Positions 10,326 through 22,256 of a DNA stretch of 64,000 nt are shown one piece after another. Made by a program: the position numbers and the translations under genes. The stretch is from NCBI GenBank assembly GCA_900074885.1, contig FJUW01000007.1:1044704-1108703 (forward strand). Reading direction: 5' to 3'. The notes beneath the pieces were generated by a model, which saw nothing but the letters and a program-made list of their open reading frames with translations, did not search any database and had not been told where the DNA came from. Position 1 is the stretch's first letter. Every line of letters starts with the position of its first letter. This DNA comes from Rhynchosporium graminicola. Its lineage: Eukaryota; Ascomycota; Leotiomycetes; Helotiales; Ploettnerulaceae.

Positions 10326-13300
10326 CTATATACGCGGCTGCAGTAGCTTCTCCTGCTCAAGTCTGCAGCTGCCGCAGTAATCCTCATGCCATCGCCGAAG
10401 TTCGTCCAGCCGCCTACTGCTATCCACCTTTCTCGTTTCTAGGATCTGCTGAGCTCCTGCTTCTTTGCTTGGGTTGCTCGCCCCGTCCCTTTGAAGTAAC
10501 GCCTGGGCTTGCCGGCAACGTTGATTCTCGTCGAGAAGCCAATTCTCCCATTCGGCTTTGATAATCTCCCGCTCTACATTGTTCACCACCCGCAGGGCAA
10601 TCATCAGATCGTGGCGATAAGAGGCCAGATGTTGTCGAGTTCGGCGGAGACGTTTCGCGGTCGATTGAGTTGCTCGTTCCGACAGCAATGTTCCAGCTTT
10701 TTGATAAGTGGAATCCAAGTCCGTAACGTTAACGATGTCTCTGAATCGATCATAGCTGTTAAATGGTTAGCATATGTCAGTAGGTGGACCTTCCAGTTTA
10801 CTCACCATTGGCTTCCCAATTGGTCCGATTGCCCTGTAGGTAATATCACAAGAGCATCGTTAAGATCCCTCAAAAATATTGCTTTTCCCATAACAGGATT
10901 TGGGCCAACTCCGATTCGGCTCATGAACTTCGCGGCACTTCGCTGCGACCACCACTCTGAGGTATCCCTCGATGAGAAGAATACGTTGACCAACATGCTG
11001 AGTATCAGAGCTGTTCCTAGCATGCTATGAGCGCTTGAGATTTCCCAGAGTTTCCTAATCGCTGCAAACGTCCACATCATGACGGAGGAAATTGCACTTT
11101 CTCCAAACGAACCAATAGTCTCCATGAGCATATTAGTAAGTGTGCGATGTTTGATTTGTGGCCGCCTTGATTGGCCAGATTCCGTTGCCGAAAAGAGCGA
11201 GACGGAAGTCTGTTGACCTACGTGTCCAAAAATATTGATCGCCTTCTTGGTCCTACTGTGCGGTCCTAGCTTTCGTACTTGGTCTGTGATCACATCTACG
11301 AGGTCGTCAGCATCGAGTGCCGAGTCATCTAATGCCTGTCGTTCTACTAGGCCTTTGGAAAATGTGGGAGCCTTCGACCAGGCTACTTTGGTATAGATGG
11401 CCAATTTGCACTTGGACTTTGCCACGTGTGTGATGACGATTTTGGACACAAGCATGAAATCTCTGTGATGCGGAAGATGCCAAGGTGTCTTGAAGTCCGC
11501 AATGACATAACAGACGTGGTCGTTCATTACTTCGATAACCTGGTAATCGACTACGTTGGCCTGCCTTGAACGACGGAATACATCCACGTAGTCGATTTGG
11601 AAATGGAAATCGCGTCGCAAGGGGCTTCCCTCATTTGCAATCCAGGGACCCTGTGCAATTCGTTGTGCTCGGCGCTCGTTGTACAAAAGTTGGAAGATTG
11701 AGCTCTTGTCGCCAAACATAACATGGAACAGTGCTTTAGGGCTGATATCGAACTGTCTTTCGATGGCCTTTCGTTGCATATCACGAGGTTCGTAAAAGAT
11801 GGGATGTGACGGTAACTGAAATTTTGTGACCTCTTTGTTCACCCTGCCCAGGTGAAGACCTCGCTCAACATGGATTGTTGCTCGAAGATCTCGATCCTTA
11901 CGACTGCCACCAGTCAATGTGCCATCGTCGACAGGTGTATTTACGGAGACGTCTTCCCAACTTTCCATGCTGGGGCTCCTCATGGGGTCGTAGTTCTCCA
12001 TCTTGATCAGTGCTGTAATCGTATTCTCAAGACCTGACAAAATTAATTACCGAACGCAGATGCGTTGAGACGGTGTGATTAGACCGCAGAAGGAATATAC
12101 TTACTGAAGGGCTCCTTGGATTGAGATACGTCTATCAAGTAATTTAACCTTGTTTGAAGCAAGCGAAGTGGCTCCAAGAAGGTTTTGATCGTTATTCTCG
12201 TATACGCAGAAGACGCATCTTCGCTAAGATGAAGAAATATGAAGTCACAATCTTTCCCTGGCGCGGCAGTTACTTCTGTAATGCTGCCCATTGACACTCC
12301 CGAGATCAAGACGAGGCCGAGATGGTGACTGTAGAAATAGATATCATGCTGCGTGACGTAGACCCTACCCGGGAATTCTTGTTGCTCGTTCGGATTCCAA
12401 GCAGCACGGAATACGAGCAGCACTTTATCGTCTCTTGACACGTTGGGAAAAAGCATCCGAAATTGGGCTTCCTGGGTCTTAAGAGCCAAGGGATAGTTGC
12501 TAGGAAAGACCTCTGCTTTTGGCGCAAAATGGGATTGCAGACGTGCAGATTCCACTTCGACACTCGTTGTTCTTCTATGCGAAACTGGATTCACGAGAGC
12601 ATCAGTTAATGAGCCCATTGACGATGGGGTTTCGAGCACTCCCAAATCAGGCTTACGGTTTTCATCGCCTATCAAGGTTAGTGGAAGCTGCTGCACGGGC
12701 GAGGGTCTCCAAATACCAAGTCGAAGGGAAGGCTCCAGCGGCTTTATCATAGGGCTTGGAGGAACAGATGGGTTCGATGCCTGCAGCTTGATCTCCCCCT
12801 TCTCAAGGCGATTGATATAGCCCCAGTTACTACTTCCCCAGAGGTTTGCCATGATCCCAGATGGCATCCCTCCTGTGGCATCGCTCCTCCCCACTCCAAT
12901 ACCTCGTTCCCCGCTGACAATCACGGCGGATTTGGACAAGTTTGTTGGCGCTGGCGGGTTTGCAAGAGTTAATGGAGCTAAAGTGCTGGTTGTTTGAGGT
13001 ATATTTAGAGGCAATGTTTGCGACCTGGCGGGGTTGCTGGATCCTAGCTGAGCAATAGCTGCCGTCGAATAGACTGGCAAAATGTTGTGACTTGCAGAAA
13101 TAAGACTAGCAATACCACCAGAAGACACGGGTGTAGGCGCGGCAGGTAGGTCCGCCGGAGCAATTGTAGCCTTGCGATGGAGGTCCAACTTTTGCATTAT
13201 CCTAGTCGCATGGTCTCTACTGCTCTCTCCGTCTTCTCGAGTGGTGACGGATCGACGAGTTGCGCTGACATCAACACTACTCCTGGAGGCCAGGCTTCCC

Positions 13301-14805
13301 ATCTCAGGACCTGGAAGGGGCAAGGCGCCAACTTTCTCAGCTCCAGCTCCAGCTCCAGCTCCAGCGAGGTCATCGCTTCCGCGTGCCACATGACCATCTG
13401 CAGTTTTAGCAGCGAACTCAGGGATCGATGGTGGAGTTATTGCAAACGCTGGATCCAGTCCTCCTGGATGAGAATAACTGTCCTTTGCACTGGCTTCAAG
13501 AGCGTTGTTTTTAGCAACTTCGAACGATTCTAGCCAATCCATGAGCTGCCCTTGGGTCTCTGCTTGAATAAGGATTTTTTGAGACTTCGTCATGATTTCG
13601 AAGCAGAAGCGACGGTCTTCTTGTACTGCTGGTTTCACATTGCAGAGGAGTACGCCGATCTTCTCGCCTTCTTCGACGCCACCCGATTGTGTGCCTTGAA
13701 CGAGCCACCCAAAGATGCCATTCTTGACATAGAACCATCGCCTGACCCAGATAGTTCTGGCAGGCTTTCCAGAAATAGTCCTTAGAAATAACCAACCTTG
13801 TTTCTCGGATCGCGCTCCTTCCTTACCTTGGGGTATGTTGACGGTCGACGGGCCTTTCGTCCCAAGATTGACCACAGTAGACAGGTTATAATCGTCCAGC
13901 TCTCGGGAAGGTTTCGATGCTTGGGATGCAGCCTCTGCGATTTCTCGCCGGGCGATTTGTAACTCTCTCCGGAATACGCCCTCACCCGCTTCCATTTCTC
14001 TGCTCCATCCTCTCACGCGATCCATTTCAGTACTCCATCTAGCAAAGCTCACTCCGCCATTTTCCCGGGAACGCCTCATTTCCTTCCACTGGTCTGAAGA
14101 TACTCTGATCAGGAGCCTATCGATCGTGTACCGGAGTTGAGGGGCCAAAAGACAGAAATCAAGCGATGCTTTGAGATATGCCTTCCGGGTCTCGTGGACT
14201 TGAAAAGCATCTTCTCTGAGAGAAGAAGGCTCTTTTGTTTTCGACTGGCCGACGTACCTAGCCAATGTGTTGTCATAAGTCTTCTGCGACTGTTCCAGAT
14301 ACCTTCTTGCGTCCTTGAAATTTCGCAGCTCTCCAGTCATGAAAGACTTGATGGGATCAACAATATTTGAATCCATCTTCTTCATCCCAGAAATGACTTG
14401 TGACCACCATTCCCTCGAACCCTCACCGAACCTCTTCATTGCAAGCAGAGTATAGTCGTGGTCTAGCACAGCTTCCGACACATTGGGAGGGGGTACGGAA
14501 CGTAAGAGGAAGGCATTGAAGGTTTCCTCCAAGGAGGAGACATCATGGACCAATTTCGATATGGATTTGACATAGGCATCGAGCCATTTCTCGATGATTT
14601 CGACTTGGTCCGAGAAATGGACAGCTGTGGCACGGTAGCTAGGACTGTCCAAAGAGGCCTCTTTAATACGGCGAAGAAGGTTAGCTCTCTTGATCAACGA
14701 GTCAAATTATGAGGAGAGATTACCTTTAAGTCCAACTGGTATGAGGCTCAACGGCTTGGCTACCTGAGGTATTGGCGTTGCGGCTTGAACAACAGCATCC
14801 GACAT
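10326..14805 (-). CDS. sip3: Sip3/Lam1/Lam3-type BAR-PH-GRAM-VASt lipid-transfer protein
   Basis: Four exons (14805-14724, 14660-12105, 12033-10806, 10755-10326) give 1431 aa. The introns are 63, 71 and 50 bp with good GTAAT, GTAAGT and GTGAGT donors, and all junctions are in phase. Domains in order: a BAR-like helical region (about residues 28-280), a PH domain (about 320-425, EKQGWLFLR... to WLESF), and a low-complexity Ser/Pro linker holding an AGAGAGAE repeat. These are followed by a GRAM domain (about 755-880, YVTQHDIYFYS), a VASt domain (about 945-1120, FDISPKALFHVMFGD), a transmembrane segment near 1230 (GTALILSMLVNVFF) and a C-terminal coiled coil. This is the architecture of yeast Sip3/Ysp1, ER-anchored proteins that move sterol at ER-plasma membrane contact sites. 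The ATG at 14805 opens a short first exon (MSDAVVQAATPIPQ). Family assignment is firm; sterol as ligand is inferred from the family. Confidence 0.9.
13336..13366. repeat. In-frame hexanucleotide repeat inside the Sip3-like gene
   Basis: Units of CAGCTC on the plus strand encode an Ala-Gly run in the disordered linker after the PH domain. Length changes would add or remove dipeptides without a frameshift. Confidence 0.85.
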
Positions 14806-17800
14806 TGTGAAGACCGCAGATAGTTTGAATGGCCTTCAACTTTTGATCGCATGCTATTCGCGTCACGTCCAGCCAGAGCTCAAGCCGGGGTTGTATCGTG
14901 TATATCGTATCGTGTAATATTGTGTAAAGCCATAAATCGCGAGGTCTATCTCTTCTGCCCGAATTCTCTGCAAGAAATCCCGACGACGTAATAGTCATTA
15001 ATCTTCAAGTCGAAGTCAGAGTTGCCGAAATGTGAGGTTCTCCGATCTCACGCTGTGACCGGAGGTCAATTCGCAGCCTCACCAGCCAAGGCTACCGCAG
15101 TCCATAAGGCCAGAGCGGTTGCCATATTATTATATAGTCAAACTCGCAACCCATAGATGGAGTATTCCAATCCTCACAAATTCAACCACTCATCCGATTG
15201 CATATTTCCAGATCTGACGAATGTGATACCGCTCGAAGTATTTCAATCATATGTGACCTTCTAGTGTCAAATATGCAACTGCTGTACCTTTCAATCCAAG
15301 TACCCATGGAGTATGAGCTGTCTTCGCATAGCTGGCTAGGTAGGTATGTAGGTAGAGTACCCTGCTCAGCCCTGTACTAGGTTAGATTGCTACCAAAATA
15401 ATGGATGTGTAATCATGATCGTACACGGCGTTTGATTTCATGTCTGGTTCTGTTTTCAGTATTCAGACTCATTTTCCAAGTTAGATTACACTGCCACAGA
15501 TACAGTACTTATAGCCTAGACCCGGCTAGGGGTGTCAACATTGCAAAGTCTACCAACTTCTTTCACTTCTTTCCGCGGGAGCAGAAGATGATTCTAAAGA
15601 AGAACAAGGTCTAGATGTTATGCAACATAGCGTACGATCTATCAGTACTGGAAAAACGCATTTAAATGATTTCGCACTCCAGCTATCTTGAATGAGAATC
15701 GAAGGCTATCTACCTACCTACCTACCTATCTGCTTCTTCTGGCTGAGACCAGTCAGGTAGTTACTAGGAGAATGTTCTCATACATCTCTGTTTCATACCT
15801 AGTAGGTACCTTACTCGTAACTATTGCTTAGTTCCCCAGTGTACCGGCAGTACACTCGATACTTATACTGTTATGAATTGGAGCTTGTCCAGATATACTT
15901 ATAATTTGCTTGGCTAGCTTCAACCTTACAAGAATGATACTATTAGTACCTTGAGTAATGATACCTTGGTTCCAGTTCCATTTCTCTGGAGGCTCAAGCA
16001 CCAAGCCATACCATCCTCCCTCCGCTCGTCTTTTCAAGTACCGACGACTGCTGGGCCTGCCTATACCTCATGAGTATACCTATTTGTATCTACCTGCGAG
16101 CTTTTGTGCCCTCATCCGGCCCCGCAGACGCAACAGTGGCCGTAAGGTACCTACCTACCTATTGAGGTATGCATGTCGGACGATTCCAGAATCTTTGTCC
16201 ATTGTCAGATACAGTTCTCTAGCCATACTGTTGCGCTGATGCTAGGTAGCTCTCCATATCGACATTTGCTTGCCGAAAATCGTTCAAGTTATCTGTCTAC
16301 GATGTATGTACGAAAGTACCTACCTACCAGTACATAGTTAGTACATACGACACGCCTGCACAAGGATACCTAAAGGTAAGCTGCGGATTGCGGAGCAAAT
16401 GAGCACTGTTCGTCACCAAGATATAGTAGTCGACTATTGGGTAGGTAGCCACTTCCACTTACCTAAGGTGTGTACTTAGAACAGTGTTGCATTGCATGAC
16501 TGAAAGTAGAGTGAAGCCCGGGATCAGCCTATGATACTTACACTCGGATCCCTGCATCTTCTTCGAAAGGGAGGATTACATTATTGTATCTATCACCTGT
16601 GGCTATGGGCATCCCCCTCTTAGCTTCGATAGCGATGTAATTGATTTAACAGGCTCCTGGGTATTGTTCGGTTCAAGAAGTGCAAAGCAATGAACTGAAC
16701 GTGGAGGAATCTGTCGGATATCTCGAGTGAGGCAGATAGATCGCCAGGAGGATGCGAAATAATTCTCCGAGATAAGAACGCTGGGGATGAAGAAATGTCA
16801 CGGGCATCCACCGGTAGTGTACGAATCGTACCTAAGGTAATTCAAGATACAATTCGATTCTCTTGGCCACGTGCGAGCGTTTGACCTGACCTGACCAACC
16901 CTATTATCTTCTCGAATGAGCCACACACGGGTTTGTATACCTATCCCTACTTAGAACAGCCTGGCTGACAGGAGGATGGCTCAATACCTAGGTATGGTTG
17001 TATGATATACCTGGTAAGGGGGGCATATCTTCGATGGGACGAAGCCATGTTATAGGTATGCAAACTGCTCTCCAAGAATGTCGGCAGGGGAGGGACGACG
17101 CTACCTTACCTTATTGTATTATCTAGGTAGGTAGGTAGGTATACCTGAAGGTACGTACGGTACCTACCTAGCAAACAGTTGGAGAAGAGCTAAAGACAAA
17201 GAAAGATACCTACCTACCTACCTACCTACCTACCAATCTGCATCTCCAACCCGGCCCGATCTAGACCTGCAGCTCTATATACCTTACGTACCTAAGGTAC
17301 TTACTTATAGGTAAGGAAAGGTAGCAGGTATCTTAGGTAAAACATATCATAATATAACGTATAGGTAGGTACCTATCTACCTACCCTTGGTATCATATAA
17401 GAATACTGCGTGCTCGTGCTCTTGCTCTTGCTCTTGCTCTTGCTCTTATAATACCCATGGCGCCAAATCCTCGATATGATTAATACCTTAGTCCGCCACC
17501 AGCTCGCCCTTCCTCTCTAGCTTTCCCCGCCAAGCCAAGCCAAGCCGGCATTACCTGAGTACTAGGTAGATACCTAGGTACGGACCTACTTCCTAGCTAG
17601 GGTCCAGCCACTCCTGTTTAGACCTGCGTACCTATCTACCTACCTACTACCTACTGGCTACCTTGTCACCTACCTACCTACCTACCTACCTACCTACCTA
17701 CCTACCTACCTACCTACCTACCTACCTACCTACCTACCTACCTACCTACCTACCTACCTACCTATCTACCTACCTACTCACTTCACTCATCCTAGCTAGG

Positions 17801-18696
17801 TACTTACTATACTGTACCTTAACTAGCACCTACAGTGACCCAGTTAAACCTACAAGGCAAGGTAGATAGATACCCATTTTAGGTAGGTAAAGCAGATATC
17901 CCAGTATTTCCAATATCCTACTTATAATTAATCCAATCCAATCTAACCAATCTAAACTCATCTCATCTGATCCCACCTCGTTCTTTTCGCGGCCTGGCCT
18001 CACCCTCATCTTCATCCTCATTCTCATCCTCACTATCCTCACCTCACCTCACCTCACCTCACCTCCACCCTCACCTTCTACCTACCTACCTACCTTAGGT
18101 AGGTATCTTATCAATTGCGTGTCTTTCTTTATACGTGAGCTACGAATCTACTACCCGAGCTACCTACATTACCTACCTCCAACTTACCTACCTAGCTTCC
18201 GACCTTGCTAGGTATAAGTACCCTATACCTACCTAACCCATACGCATCCCACCCCGCGCTATCTCATCAGCCAGCCAGCCAGCAGCCGACTATCCCTCAT
18301 AATCGGAAGAGGACCAGACAACGCCTGCCCGCCCGCTGCTCCAAATTCACAATATAATATACTACAATACAATACAATACAATAACATTACCTTACCTAC
18401 CTAGGTAGTAAGTTTTCCATTGACGGAACTCATTCGGCAGATCATCACCTCTTTCTCTGATGCGACATCGAAATATCGTCCGTCAACTGTTGTACTTTAC
18501 TTGCACACTACTACCTACACCGGACTGAACGGGACTGGGCAGATGCAACCACCGGCGGTGCTGCGGTGAGGTACTTATCGTCAGTCAGCCAGTCTTCAAG
18601 TCGGCTTCATATGACGATTGTGGAGTCGCGGCACCGTACCAGGTCGAGGTCGAATGGCGAGGCAATAAGAGCATCTCCAGGGGGCTCTCGCAAACA
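14806..18696. other. 3.9-kb divergent promoter region, CCTA/TAGG-rich
   Basis: This is the shared upstream region of the Sip3-like gene (-) and the Zn2Cys6 regulator (+). It is crowded with TACCTACC/GGTAGGTA runs and with half-palindromes such as TACCTAGGTA. It also has a CTCTTG hexamer run near 17410-17447, a CACCT run near 18036-18064 and an ATACA run near 18360-18383. Its length and low complexity fit a long 5' UTR or a large regulatory region of the transcription factor. No coding gene is supported; the Thr/Tyr/Leu/Pro ORF at 17663-17869 is the ACCT repeat read as protein. Confidence 0.6.
17669..17779. repeat. (ACCT)n microsatellite, about 110 bp
   Basis: About 27 ACCT units with one interruption near the right end. 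It is the longest simple repeat in the window, 0.9 kb upstream of the transcription factor start. Confidence 0.95.
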
Positions 18697-21600
18697 ATGT
18701 CCTCAACACAGCCTCTTCACCCTTCGGACTCATCAGAATCAGATCCTCGAAATCTGGAGCATTTGTTGATGGAATTTGGTCACCACGCGCAAAATGCTGC
18801 GCTAGCTACCCCGCCACACGTACATGCAGATGTCGTCGGCAATCCTCAATTTGCGAACTTCTCGTTTTCTTACGACGCCGCTGCCTCGTCTCACAGTGGA
18901 CGTACAGCAGACTTGACCGTCGACACATCTGACCCTTATGGGATCAATGCCTTTAGCACTGGCTCCGCTTCAGCCCACCGGCACTCGATAACTACCCTTC
19001 ACCATGATCACCGCAATTCTGTGGCCTCCCTTCCTGAAGATCCGCAGGATTCCATAACTCCGATGACAGCCGTACCCCGAGCGAGCTTCAGCAATGGCCC
19101 TTTGGGACGTACGGGGAACGCAAGCATCAGTGACGGATCGGAGGATGCAAGCCCTGCCAGCAATCGCGCCGGAGGACTGTTAGATGGCGCATACAACGAT
19201 GGGTCTGGTCTAGGAAGTGGAGCCATAGATGGGAGCGACCTGGGGGGCAGAGCGAAGGAAGACAAAAACGATCCAAACCCGCCTTGGAGCGAGTTAAAAA
19301 CAAAGGCGGGCAAGGAGCGGAAGAGGCTGCCTTTGGCGTGCATTGCATGTCGTCGGAAGAAAATAAGATGTTCAGGGGAGAAGCCAGCATGTAAGCACTG
19401 TGTCCGGTCTCGGATTCCCTGTGTTTACAAGGTCACTACTCGAAAAGCTGCCCCTCGGACGGACTACATGGCGATGCTCGACAAGAGACTGAAGAGAATG
19501 GAAGAGAGGATCATCAAGATTGTGCCAAAGGAAGAACAGGACGTCACGGTTATATCTGTAACGAGAGCCGTTGTCAAGCCAGGTATCCCAGGGTCGACTA
19601 CGGTCAAAAATGCAAACGGCAAAAAACGACCAGCCGATGATGCATTTGCGCAAGAGTTGGACCATTGGTCCAAAACTGTCTCTACGTCTAACATAGATGG
19701 CGGTGGTACAAAGCCAATGCCACTAATGATACAAGAGGCTGAGGAGAACCGGCTGTCCACAGAAGGTGCAGAGGCATTACCTTCAGTAGAGCTTCAAGAA
19801 CACCTTTCGGAGATATTCTTTGAAAACGTGAACGGGCAGACATATCACTTGCTTCATAAACCGAGTTTTATGAGGAAGCTACGGTACGTAAACGTGGTCA
19901 GAAATAATTCCTGAAATGGTTGTACTAATCTACACTCAGGGCGGGAACTGTTCCGCCCGTCTTGATACTTGCAGTTTGTGCCATCTCTGCTCGCTTTTCA
20001 ACACATCCGAAGCTTAGCACATTTCCTGCCTTCCTGAGAGGGGAAGAGTGGGCCGCACCAGCACGCAGTATCGTCGTGAGACGGTACGAGTGGCCCAATA
20101 TCACTATTTTGACATGTCTTCTGATACTAGGCCTCCATGAATTTGGTACATGTCAAGGTGGTAGAAGTTGGTCGCTCGGGGGCCAAGCCATTCGCATGGC
20201 CTACGCATTACAGTTACATTTAGATCTTGACTACGATCCACATAAGCTCAACGGTACTGCACAGCTGAGCTTCATCGATCGCGAAATTAGACGGCGAACC
20301 ATGTGGTCCTGCTTTCTTATGGACCGATTTAATTCGTCAGGCACTGATCGGCCAATTTTTATCAAAGAATCGTCGATCAAAGTGCAGCTCCCGATCAAAG
20401 AGAAGTATTTCCAGCTAGACATGCCAGGACCAACCAAGAATCTCCAGGGCGAGGTTTTACATCCGATAAATGCAGGCGAAGGTCAACTATCCGACCCAGA
20501 CGAAAACATGGGAGTGGCTGCCTACATGATCAGGTCTATTGCTCTCTGGGGTCATATTGTCAACTACCTCAACTTGGGCGGAAAGGACCAGGATAAGAAT
20601 CCTATGTGGCACCCAGATTCGATGTACTCCCGTCTCGTCAAGCAGACGGAAGACTTCGAATCCTCGCTCCCTACCCACTTACAATATACCCCCGAGAACC
20701 TTCATACTCATGAAACTGAGGCTCTTGCTAACCAGTTTCTCTTCCTCCACGTGTCTGTGCAACAGAACATCCTTTTCATGAACAGATTTGCTGTACCCGT
20801 ACAACCCGGAGGTCGGCCTCCGCCTGACGTCCCCAAGGACTTCGCTGCACAGGCGGGCGTCAAAGCATTCAGAGCAGCCAACAAAATCACGGCGCTTTTG
20901 TCGGATGGAGAATCTCACTTCATCACAGCTCCATTCACCGGCTACTGTGCATTCCTCTCAAGTACTGTTCACGTCTTTGGATCCTTCTCAAACAATCCTG
21001 CTATGGAGGCTGCGTCGAAAAAGAGCCTCGCCATCAATATCCGATATTTGACCAAGATGAAAAAATTCTGGGGCATGTTCCACTGGATGGCTGAGAATCT
21101 CAAACAGCAATACCGAGCCTGTGCCGACGCACAAAATCAAGGAGCATCTGCGAATGCATCATCTAAGTCATCAAGCATATTCCAATATGGGGATTGGTTC
21201 GACCGTTATCCACACGGTGTATCAAAATCCGATTTTGAAGATCCCCTGAGCGGAGTAAAGAAGGAGAAGGGCGACGATGCTGTTCTGGGCGAAAAGTCGG
21301 GCTTACACACCGTGGAGCAATTCTTCGATACACTTGAGGCACCACAAACGACGCATGATCGTGATCATGACAAGAACATGCGGCGGAAAACAAGGAAGCG
21401 TCAAAGTAGTCGACCAGAGGAATTGACGTTGACGCCCGTCGATACCGATCTTTCTCACATGAGACATGGCAATGTATCAACGCATCAGAATGTCCATCAG
21501 GTGACTCCGGGGTACAATCAAATGACTCCCAGCACACCTTTGAACATGTATCATCCCCAGCAGACGTACTATAATCACGAGGTAATGCTGCCGCCACACC

Positions 21601-21881
21601 AGCAAGGGATCTTGCCGCAACTTGATCGCCAGCTTGTGTTTGGAGCCTATGCCAACATGGACACCACGACTCAGAATATGCTTGACGGCCAGGGATGGCA
21701 AATGGGCGGAGGAATGTCTAGCTTCACGACCGAGCCAACAAGTGCATGGTTCATGCCATTTAATATGGAGCCTCCAGATATGGGTCACGAGCAGGATGGG
21801 TTTCACTCCATGGGTGGAGCCTACGGCATAGGCGGAATGATTGACAACAATGGGAATATGGAAGGCCACACAAATGGCTAG
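18697..21881 (+). CDS. Zn(II)2Cys6 transcription factor with fungal_trans domain
   Basis: Two exons, 18697-19883 and 19940-21881, flank a 56-bp GTACGT...CAG intron. The product is 1042 aa. The binuclear zinc cluster is at about residues 215-242 (CIACRRKKIRCSGEKPACKH then VRSRIPC), with all six cysteines in C-x2-C-x6-C-x5-C-x2-C-x6-C spacing. A basic linker and a short helix (LDKRLKRMEERI), probably for dimerisation, follow. The fungal_trans middle homology region covers about residues 400-650, with the hallmark GRSWSLGGQAIRMAYALQLH and REIRRRTMWSCFLMDR. The tail is Met/Gln/Gly-rich, as in activation domains. The N-terminal 210 residues are Ser/His-rich and disordered. It should bind DNA in the nucleus as a dimer on CGG-type half sites. 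The target pathway cannot be read from the sequence, so no symbol is given. The long repeat-rich upstream region is notable. Confidence 0.9.
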
Positions 21882-22256
21882 GACACTCACGCTTGGATGA
21901 TACACATTGTTATGATTAATTGGTTCACTGTATGATTAATTCAGATGGAGTCATTCCTTGTACATAGCAAGGCGGGGGTACTTGAATTACCGATGGAGAG
22001 ATCCCATGGAAGTTACCCGTGGGTTAGGAGCTCGAAATTGCTCCGAAACAGCTCACTAAACCAAACAGATATGTGATCGGATCTGATAAATAGCCTTAAT
22101 CTTATCTTCAATATATCGACCTTCATGCTGGATATGCCTTACTTTGCTGGATTTACAGGAAAATCAAAAATAAATATGATGAGGTCCCATACAATCAACA
22201 GCGTTCATTGTTCGGTAATATCAGGACAGATGCATCTCATACTATCCAAGGCCCTT
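21882..22256. other. Convergent 3' region
   Basis: This is a 375-bp spacer between the ends of the Zn2Cys6 gene (+) and KRI1 (-). It is AT-rich and presumably carries both polyadenylation regions. No ORF is supported. Confidence 0.6.

Noticed and set aside
17663..17869. Thr-Tyr-Leu-Pro repeat ORF
   Set aside because: Product of the ACCT microsatellite.
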